Source of the DNA: Candidatus Desantisiibacteriota bacterium
GTDB taxonomy: Bacteria; JACRDZ01
DNA length: 40,814 nucleotides
NCBI GenBank assembly: GCA_016209155.1
Contig: JACQWU010000022.1
Coordinates: 1-40,814 of the forward strand
Reading direction: 5' to 3'
In this document: one piece after another, positions 8,701-16,500 of the stretch
Layout: the number at the start of each line of letters is the position of its first letter
How positions within the stretch are numbered: position 1 is the first letter of the stretch
Notes under the pieces: generated by a model
The model's database searches: none
What the model saw: only the letters and a program-made list of their open reading frames with translations
What the model was told of the DNA's origin: nothing
Program-made: the position numbers and the translations under genes

Positions 8701-10581
8701 ATTGAGATTAATGCACTGACGAATGCTTTTAGAAAATACACAGATAAGAGGCACTTCTGTGCAATCGGATCAGTGAAAACCAATATCGGACATACAAATA
8801 TGGCTGCTGGGGTTGCCAGCTTGATCAAGGTACTCCTTTGTTTGAAACACAAGGAAATTCCATCCTTACTCAATTTTGAACGTGTAAACAAACATATTAA
8901 TTTTGAAGATAGCCCATTTTATGTGAATACTGAGCTTAAGGGTTGGGAAACAGAGAATGGAGTTCCAAGGTATGCTGCTGTCAGCTCATTTGGCTTTAGC
9001 GGAACGAATGCTCATTTAGTGGTCAGAGAGGCATGTGAACAAAAAATGAGGCAAAGAGTAAGCTCCTCAAGGTCTTGGCATCTTATTGTGCTTTCAGCGA
9101 AAACTGAAGAGTCTCTTAGACGCAAGTGGAAAGATCTTATAGAATGGCTTGAAAATGAGGAAGACGGTCACCTCATAGAAGATATTGCTGGAACATTACA
9201 GATTGGAAGAAGTCATTTCCAAATTCGTTTTGCAACAGTAGTAAGCAATGCAGGTGAGCTTAGGAAAAACCTTAGGGCTATTATAGAGGGCAGAGAGGCG
9301 AGCGATTATCTCACTGGGACACTCGACGAAGGACAAACTAAACTTGAGCCTTCGCTGAAACTGCTTGGAAAGAAACTGATTGATGATCTTGAAAATATTG
9401 GGATTCCTGAAATTGAATACAAAGATAAGCTTATGACCTTAGCAAATCTGTATATAAAGGGTTATGACATAGATTGGAATAGGATATATACTAATGGAAC
9501 ATGGCATCGTATTGCCCTACCAACCTATCCTTTTGCTGAAGAGCGATATTGGATACCGGAACAAAAGACTCCTAAAGCTGTAAATGATGGAAGACATCAT
9601 TTCACAAAACTGCATCCATTGATTGATGCAAATACATCTACCTTGGAAAAGCATGAATTTACCGTGCAGCTGAGAGGTAATGAATTTTATCTCGCAGACC
9701 ATATCATAGTAGGGAATAAAGTGCTGCCGGCAGTTGCCTATATAGAAATGGCACGCGCAGCAGGAGAGATAGCAGGTAAAAAGAGGGTGCGGTCCATTAG
9801 GAATCTTGTCTGGATGAAGCCCTTGATCATAGAAGATCAGCCTCAAGACGTGTGCGTGAGCTTGAATCTGAATGGTAAGGCGGTTGATTATAAGATAAGC
9901 AAGATTGAAGAAAATGGACGGAGTACATTGCATTCTCAGGGAACAATTGAATATGATGATAATGAAAACAACCTGTCTAATCCTAATGTAATTAATATTG
10001 AGACAATTAGAAAGAGATGTTGTGGATTAAAGAGTAGAGAGGATTTCTATAAAGAATTTCATAGTAAGGGGTTAAAGCTTGGACCTAGTTTTCAATCAAT
10101 TCAGGAACTATTGATCGGTGACACCGAAGTAGTATCCCGCATAAAGTTACCGGATAGTCTTGCAGAAGGAGCGCATGAGTTTATCTTGCATCCTGCATTA
10201 ATGGATGGAGCATTGCAGACAGTTTCAGGTCTGATAGGAAATGATGTGAGAGAGTGCTCTGAAACTGTTTATGTTCCATTTTCGATAGGAGAAGTTCATA
10301 TACATGGACATTTGGCAAAAGAGTGCTTTGCTTATGTAACCATGACGCCTGTGCAGTCTGTTACTGATTACAGCGTGTCTAAATTTGATATTTGGATAGT
10401 AAATGAAGAAGGATACGTATTGATACACTTAAAAGATCTCTCGGTTAGAGCGCTAGATAATACATCAAGGGCTTCAAAGGAAGCACGTGATGAGGAGATA
10501 ATAAGTTTATTGGAAATGCTTAGTAGTAGTAAATTGTGTGCTGATGATGTTGAGCAGCGTATTATGAAAGGGGATAAGTGA
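2758..10581 (+). CDS. trans-AT PKS 1, main part: rest of KS1, DH, KR, cMT, ACP, KS2, DH
   Basis: This is the same frame as the preceding fragment, after the TAG. Domain order by nucleotide: rest of KS1 to ~3120 (His codons 2761 and 2881); post-KS linker ending in LPTYPFACERYW (~3588-3630); DH1 3691-4480 (His 3778 in HIVNSQRILP, Asp 4264 in ALMDGALQ); KR with structural part 4504-5905 (GGAGGIG, Ser 5629, Tyr 5668); C-methyltransferase 6040-7120 (EVGAGTGGTS); ACP 7315-7545 (Ser 7420 in GVDSI); KS2 7765-9020 (Cys 8266, His 8671 and 8791); linker to ~9565; DH2 9610-10470 (His 9700, Asp 10204). There is no AT domain. Module 1 would give an alpha-methyl enoyl unit. Module 2 ends after its DH and is completed by the KR-ACP at the start of the next protein, whose GTG overlaps this TGA by four bases. 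ATG 2758 directly follows TAG, so re-initiation could at most make this fragment. Confidence 0.9.
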   Translation: MHGTGTKLGDPIELEALSTVFKERTHQKKFCAVGSVKSNIGHTSAAAGVASVQKVILCLKYKKLVPTLHFKNPNEHFNFDDSPFYVNTQLRPWEDRKGKLLRACVSSFGFSGTNAHIVIEEYRPRNDMAQTAMLISKDKPVLFVFSAKREQQLKIYAECMKNWIESNEDFNLSDMAYTLQMGREEMDYRLVFIADSREALLIKLKGFIENSHVAGFLTAQVKKSKDGVTIFETDEDAKSLLRTWMKKGKLKNIAELWVKGLNMDWEELYDDIKPRRISLPTYPFACERYWVPAIKAESSCGKAAYITAADIHPLLHRNTFDLSEQRFSSTFTGKEFFLADHIVNSQRILPGVAYLEMAYAALCRIKVGTVKGLSNVVWLRPLEVGENSVEVHIIINERYQYEIQSSDHEGQSRVHCQGELCLNDHEGGREQRLLIEEIKVRCTHRIDNQTLYERIRKFGIEHGPSMQGVCEVWVGKDEALAVLEVPHGREDVGYYTLHPALMDGALQSIAGLMDGSTTNNRSPRLPFSVESMEVLHPIKAQGYAYVKVSDKERFNIEITDKSGLVCLRVYNLALREMRDPFDSFFYVPTWKEAFQTVQTSRETKHVGRRIIIIYHEDSGGLERELAKAHAGDEVVMLKLGSKTVRHSEYHWEIEEKDPESLGRCVEQIEALHTVYHLGGIGDSEVILNDPKSLKRSQERGVISLFRLIKSLSRQGYYLRPLNLKVITNNVHQVIHDGDAIRPYGASLHGLVKSAAKEYPKWSLSCIDISLQDMHEKHLLAEAIIAEQGNPMGNEVAIRKGRRYVRVIEPILLPAVNQSPFKHEGVYLIIGGAGGIGLELSRHLAETVQAKLVLIGRSELKKKQKEKISLIESRGGQVLYLRADITDLESMRKAVKEAKVCFGRINGVIHSAIVLRDKTIENMDEEMFMEALNPKVKGSLVLRAAIESDKLDFMMFFSSVQSFIGAAGQGNYAAGCAFKDAFAQYLNATEPYPVKIINWGYWGSVGVVDSEEYNRRMAAKRISSIFPSEGMEAVRRVMGNRTNQVIPLKADRAVLKQLGVDLAYPLHLYPLEIPSVLDGALSQVRAPEMDSSILEQLPKAMDELERFGSLSLLDAFHRMGVFHRHDEKYEKEELKKKLKIISRYSRLFDALLRILERSGFITLKEKEVFITEDSAIIKVQDAVKEFEKKKNELALIHLELRAHLNLLSTCVKEYPRILTGDIPATDIMFPHTSMELVKGIYKGNLLVDFFNSLVVWSLRAYIQALIPNLGKDDKIKILEVGAGTGGTSAAIFDGIREYRERLQYLYTDISVAFTQYGEKHYGGENPYVEFRVLNIEDDPINQGYGAGEFDVVIGANVLHATKAIRTTLRNIKILLKTNGCLIINELTKNNNFATLTFGLLEGWWLFEDEENRLKGSPLLSPDLWERVLKEEGFERVHIVRQSNSSVQESGQSIVIAESNGIVKQLRSQAIPAERSISEPQRSRHSLSAPHVIVKGSCKPNQDATRSQDEEAQQKTDEEDIRHYAEEKIIECLIYALKIDRRHFDPITPFTEFGVDSILAVEIINQVNEKLGVTLRTTDLFNYSTIGMLSEYIAKEFGEILICKTTTHNKMPAEIRTEELFKTNSESSSIQRETQEGDNYAAASNIKGEGFRDCAQETTRHSSQTTHAEDSDIAIIGISGRFPGANDINEYWMNLKSGKNSIDELKRWKLNTFYDPDPQAPDKSYCKWGGMLEDIDKFDPLFFNISPKEAELMDPQQRLFLEEAWKALEDAGYSDRELEGKRCGVFVGSGAGDYTTILKERDISPDAYAFVGNSQSILAARISYFLNLKGPGIAIDTACSSSLVAIHLACESILSGTCELAITGGVTILTTSSFHIMASRAGMLSPDGQCKVFDHNANGFVPAEGVGAVVLKPLEQALRDGDHIYGVIVGSGINQDGRTNGITAPSGPSQTALECEVYNRYRIHPERITYIDAHGTGTKLGDPIEINALTNAFRKYTDKRHFCAIGSVKTNIGHTNMAAGVASLIKVLLCLKHKEIPSLLNFERVNKHINFEDSPFYVNTELKGWETENGVPRYAAVSSFGFSGTNAHLVVREACEQKMRQRVSSSRSWHLIVLSAKTEESLRRKWKDLIEWLENEEDGHLIEDIAGTLQIGRSHFQIRFATVVSNAGELRKNLRAIIEGREASDYLTGTLDEGQTKLEPSLKLLGKKLIDDLENIGIPEIEYKDKLMTLANLYIKGYDIDWNRIYTNGTWHRIALPTYPFAEERYWIPEQKTPKAVNDGRHHFTKLHPLIDANTSTLEKHEFTVQLRGNEFYLADHIIVGNKVLPAVAYIEMARAAGEIAGKKRVRSIRNLVWMKPLIIEDQPQDVCVSLNLNGKAVDYKISKIEENGRSTLHSQGTIEYDDNENNLSNPNVINIETIRKRCCGLKSREDFYKEFHSKGLKLGPSFQSIQELLIGDTEVVSRIKLPDSLAEGAHEFILHPALMDGALQTVSGLIGNDVRECSETVYVPFSIGEVHIHGHLAKECFAYVTMTPVQSVTDYSVSKFDIWIVNEEGYVLIHLKDLSVRALDNTSRASKEARDEEIISLLEMLSSSKLCADDVEQRIMKGDK

Positions 10582-13500
10582 GTAAACAAAGTTTAGACCT
10601 GAAAAAAATTCTTGAAATGGTGAAAAACAAACAAATAGCACCAAAAGAGGGATTTAAGTTAATCAAGCAGGTTCAACAGGGGATATCACAGGCAATAGAA
10701 GTTGCTGGTGATTTGGAGAACTCTGCTTCTCTCTATTATCAAATGCAATGGGAAAAGTCTGAAGCACCTGCAGAAAGTGAAAAAAAGAATCCATTGGCGA
10801 GTGTTTTGCTTTTTGCCACTGATGAGGGGGTATTTAAAACAATACAAAATCTAAAAGATTATGAAGGGAATGAATCATCAGTGATAATGGTTAAATATGG
10901 TGAATCTTATAGGGCTTTTGGTAAGCTGATATATGAAATTAATCCAGAAAGCCGTGAGGATTACTATCACCTCATCAAGGAACTGAGGAAAGAGGAATTG
11001 CTGCCGAGTAAAGTTATTTACCTCCGATCAGGAAAATCTTTATCCAATAATGAAGAAATCCTAATATCTCAGTTCAGGCAAGATGTATATCCAGTACTGT
11101 TTCTGAGCCAAGCAATTCTCGATGAGGGGATAAGAGATAAAATCAAATTTCTTTACATCTATTTATGTCAGAGCGATGAGCTGTACCCTCAGTATGCAGC
11201 AATGGGTGGATTTGCAAGGTCTGTTCACCTTGAGAACCAGAGGTTCTTTTTCAAGGTGATTGGTGTACGGAGTATGTCAAACTCCAATCAAATTGCCAAT
11301 ATAATAGCGTATGAATTTGAAACTGAAGATGCTGAGGCTGAGGTCTTATATGACGGAGATAACCGGTTAATAAGGCGTTGGAAGGAGATTGAAACAGAAA
11401 ATGACAAGGGAAAATCAGTACAATTGAGAGACAGGGGAGTGTATGTGATCACAGGCGGAACAGGCGGACTTGGACTGATCTTTGCTGAATATTTAGCCAA
11501 AAATGTGAGGCCGAGATTGGTGCTGGTAGGACGTTCCGAACTAACTGCGGACAAACAGAAAAGGATAAAAGATATAGAGGCATTGGGGGCTGACATAGAG
11601 TACATCAGGGCTGATGTATCCAAAAGAGAAGAGGTTGAAGAACTTATAGCCAAGATAAAGTCTCGCTTTATGGAAGTTCATGGCGTAATTCACGCTGCAG
11701 GAGTGATCAATGATTCTTTTGTAGTGAAGAAAACAAAGGAAGAGATGGATGAAGTCCTGTCTCCGAAGGTGTACGGAACAATCTGGTTAGATGAGTTGAC
11801 AAAAGAAGAGCCATTGGACTTTTTTATAACGTTTTCCTCAATAGCGGGGATAATAGGTAATATAGGGCAATGTGATTATGCATATGCAAACAGCTTTATG
11901 AACTATTATGCTGAAAAGAGGGCGGCATTAGGACGGCACGGCAAAACTCTTTCCATTATATGGCCATTGTGGAAAAAGGGGGGAATGAGAATTGATGAAC
12001 AGACAGAGAAATTATTGAGCGACACAATGGGAATAAGATTGATGGATCGAGAAACTGGACTGATGGCGATTGAAAAGGGGTTAAGATTGGGAGGAAGCCA
12101 TCTTATTCCCTTGGTAGGCGATACAGATAAAATAAGGCTTAGATTTGATAATATAGAAAGTCTGTCTTTATTAAAGACAGATGCCATGCAAACTTTGACG
12201 CAAACAGATGAGGTGAGTTTAACGAAAAATCTTCAAAAGGATATGTTGAGTCTCGTGTCGGATATTTTGAAGATCGATGAGAAAAGAATCAATCTTGATA
12301 GTAGCCTGACTAAGTTTGGATTTGACTCCATAACTTTTACAGAACTGGCAAATAAGATCAACGATAAGTATCACATTACCATTATGCCCACGGTGTTCTT
12401 TGAGCATTCATCTTTGAGATCAATAGTTTCATATTTGATCAAAGAACAAAGAGACAGTATGATTTATTACTACAAGAGCAAAATGAGCGTACCGATCAAT
12501 GCGTTAGCTGACAGTTTGATACAGAAAAAAGCTGATGAGAAGATAGCGGAGACGGAAACGATAGTCCGATCTCGGTATAATAAAAGTCACGAGGAGTTCA
12601 GAGAGCAAGGAAGGACGGCTATAAAAGATAATATAGCAATCGTTGGGATGAGTGGAGTAATGCCACAATCAGAGGATCTTGAGGAATTTTGGAGACATTT
12701 AGAGGAAGGTAGAGATATGATCACTCAAATTCCTATAGACCGGTGGGACTGGAAGGAATACTATGGCGACCCGATAACAGAGGCTAACAAGACCAACATA
12801 AAGTGGGGCGGATTCATGAAAGAGGTGGATAAATTTGATCCCCTGTTTTTTAATATCTCACCTTATGAAGCAGAACTGATGGATCCTCAAGAAAGAATTA
12901 TCATTGAATTGATATGGAAGACCATAGAGGATTCCGGATACAGGGCATTGGATTTCTCAGGTACAAAGACCGGACTTTTCATTGGGATATCTAGTGCAGA
13001 CTACCGAGAGTTAATGATAGAGCAACACATGTCAATGGGAGTAAGTCAATCAATAATAGCCAATCGAGTATCTTACTGCTTTAATTTTCGAGGTCCGAGT
13101 GAACCTGTGGATACAGCCTGCTCAAGCTCACTAGTCGCAATTCATCGTGCTGTAGAAGCGATCCAAAATGGCCATTGTGATACTGCGTTTGCAGGAGGGA
13201 TCAATGTTATTGCGAGTCCGAATTTGTATGTTGTGTTCAGCAGAATGGGTGCTCTCTCTGACAATGGCAAGTGTAAGACCTTTGACAAAAATGCGAACGG
13301 GTATGTCAGAGGAGAGGGAGCAGGGATTCTCATGCTCAAGTCTTTGAGCAGGGCTGAGGCAGATGGAGATTATATTTACGGCGTAATTAAGGGGACAGCG
13401 GTAAACCATGGAGGCCGTGCCAGCTTTTTTACCGCACCTAATCCCAATGCCCAGGCAGAGGTGCTGATAGAAGCTTATGAGAGAGCAGGAGTAGACCCTT

Positions 13501-16500
13501 CGACATTGAGTTACATAGAGACGCATGGAACAGGGACAAGTCTTGGGGATCCTATTGAAATTGAGGGTTTAAAGAAGGCATTCAAGGAGCTCTATAAGAG
13601 ATGTAATAAACCTATATCGAAAAAGGCGCACTGTGGATTAGGATCAGTAAAGACTAACATAGGTCATTTGGAAGCAGCATCAGGTGTGGCAGGTGTGATC
13701 AAGGTATTATTAGCTATGAAGCACCAGCGGCTCCCAGGATTGCTTAATTTTAAGGAGATGAATCCATATATTCAGTTAGAAGGCAGTCCTTTTTATATCA
13801 TAACCGAGTCAATGGCATGGGGTCGCTTAAGGGATGAAGAGAAAATGCCTATACCGCTTAGGGCAGGAGTGAGCTCTTTTGGCATGGGAGGGGTTAATGC
13901 TCACGTAGTGCTTGAGGAGTATAGGGACAATAATAAACAAATCATAGCAGAAAATAAGGAGACCCAGGTGTTTGTGCTATCGGCAAAGAATGAAAAGCAG
14001 TTGAAGGAGTATGCCGAGAAGATGGTAAAATTTTTTGACAGGGCATTTGATAAAAAAGAGGTTACCATTGCTAATATCGCCTATACGCTCCAGGTGGGCA
14101 GGGAGGCAATGGAAGAACGGCTTGCACTCATAGTGTCAAGCATACAGGATTTGAAAGAAAAGTTATCTCAATATGCTCAGGGAGCAGAGCATATTGAAAA
14201 TGTATATAGAGGAAATGTAAAAGCGAATAAGGGTATATCAGAACTTTTGGATGGAGGAGAGGAAGAGCATGCATTCATCAGGAGATTAATAGCTGTCAAA
14301 AGGATTAGCAAACTTGCGCAGATGTGGGTGTCAGGAGTAAATATCGAATGGAAGTTACTTCATGAATTGCAAACTACACGCCGTATCGCTCTACCGACTT
14401 ATCCATTTGCAAGAGAGAAGTGCTGGATACCAAAAATAGAACAAGCAGCTGTTATCGCAAGCAACAAACAAGTGCAAGTAACTGAAAGTAGTAACCTGAT
14501 ACATAATAACTATGTCAAAAATTTTGAGCAGGAACAGAGTATAATACCTCATCAAATAGTTAAAAATACGAATTTGGAGAATACAGAAGTACTATTTACT
14601 GCTACCTCAGAGTATTTTAAGAATGTATTTTCATCTGCATTAAAAATAGATTCGAAGATGATTGATATTGAAACAGATTTTCAGGAATATGGACTTGACT
14701 CAATTATGGTTAACCAGCTCAATAAAATCTTAGAAGGAAAGTTTGGCAAATTATCTCCAACATTGCTTTTCACACACAAGAATATAAAAACCTTAACCGG
14801 ATATTTTGTGAAGAACTACATTGAAAAATTGAGATATATCATTGGAGTGTCCCAGAATAATAATAAAGTTAATCTTACAACATCAAAACAGGAGAGACAA
14901 ATAGGAGAGGTCATCAAGGAGACAAGCAATAAGGATTCGTATAATGAAGAAATCGCAATCATCGGTCTAAGCGGGCAATTTCCCTTAGCCAGTAATGTAG
15001 ATGAGCTCTGGGAGAATTTAAAAGCAGGAAGAGATTGCATTACTGAGGTTCCCAAAGAGAGATGGGATTATAAAGAGTTTTATGATCCGGAAAAAAGGAA
15101 AATAGGGAAAACATGCTGCAAGTGGGGCGGATTCCTTAAAGAAGTGGACAAGTTCGATCCCGCTTTTTTCAATATAAATCCCGAAGAAGCTGTGATAATG
15201 GATCCGCAGGAGAGGTTGTTTTTACAAACCGTATGGGCATGCCTTGAGGACGCAGGATATACGCGTACAATGTTAAAAGATAATAATACAAAAGACATAG
15301 GTGCGGCTGTAGGGGTATTCGTAGGAGCGAGTTTTCATTCCTATCCGCTGCACGTTGCGGAACAATGGAAAAAAGGTGTATTAGTCCCATTACATACGCA
15401 AACATTTTCCATAGCAAATCGCATATCGTATTTCTTTAATCTCAGCGGTCCGAGCGTCTCAATGGACACTGCGTGTTCTTCATCGCTTTATGCCCTCCAT
15501 CTTGCCTGTGAAAGCATTAGAAGAGGAGAATGCAGGTTTGCAATAACCGGAGGAGTGAATCTTCCATTGCATCCCAGTCAATACATAACTCTATCTGCGG
15601 TAGGCATGCTTTCCGCTCAGGGTCATTGCCGATCATTTGGTGAAGGCGCGGATGGGATGGTTCCCGGAGAAGGTGTAGATGCAGTACTTCTGAAACCTCT
15701 TAAAGATGCAATAAGAGATCGAGATCATATCTATGCTGTAATTAAGGGAACTGCTGCAAATAATGACGGCAAAACCTATGGTTATACTACCCCGAATCCG
15801 ATTGCCCAGTCTGAAGTCATCAGGAAGGCCTTAACGAAATCGAATGTGGATACTAAAACAATAAGTTATATTGAGGCGCATGGAACCGGCATTGTCTTGA
15901 GCGATACGATAGAGATAGAAGCATTGAGCAACGCATACGAATCTTATTCAAAAGAGAGGAACTATCGCGCGATCGGATCCATAAAATCCAATATTGGCCA
16001 CATAGAAGCACCGGGTGGAATAGCTGGCTTAATTAAAGTGCTGCTACAGATGAAATATAAACTATTAGTACCTTCGATTCATTCTGAAAAATTGAACTCA
16101 CATATAAATTTTGAGAACACACCTTTTTATGTTCAACAGAAACTGGAAGAATGGAAACAACCGGTTATAGAGGAAAATGGAAAAGTTAAAATATATCCGA
16201 GACGCGCAGGCCTGAGTTCGTTCGGCGCAGGTGGAGTAAACGTACATATTATAGTAGAAGAGTATCCTTCTTTTGGCGCAGACCATAGTTGCACGGGCAA
16301 GGATAATCTAATTCCTTCAGCTTCATCACTAATTAATGCTGTAATGAATGAGGTAAGGCCATTATTGATTCAGTCGTTTAATAAAATCGACATAAACCTC
16401 TATGAAAAAGGATATAAGGATTTGAATAAGTGGACCCGTCTTTTGCTGTTAAACGCTTTCCAAAATATGGGCCTATTTAATAAATCCGAAGAAAGATATC

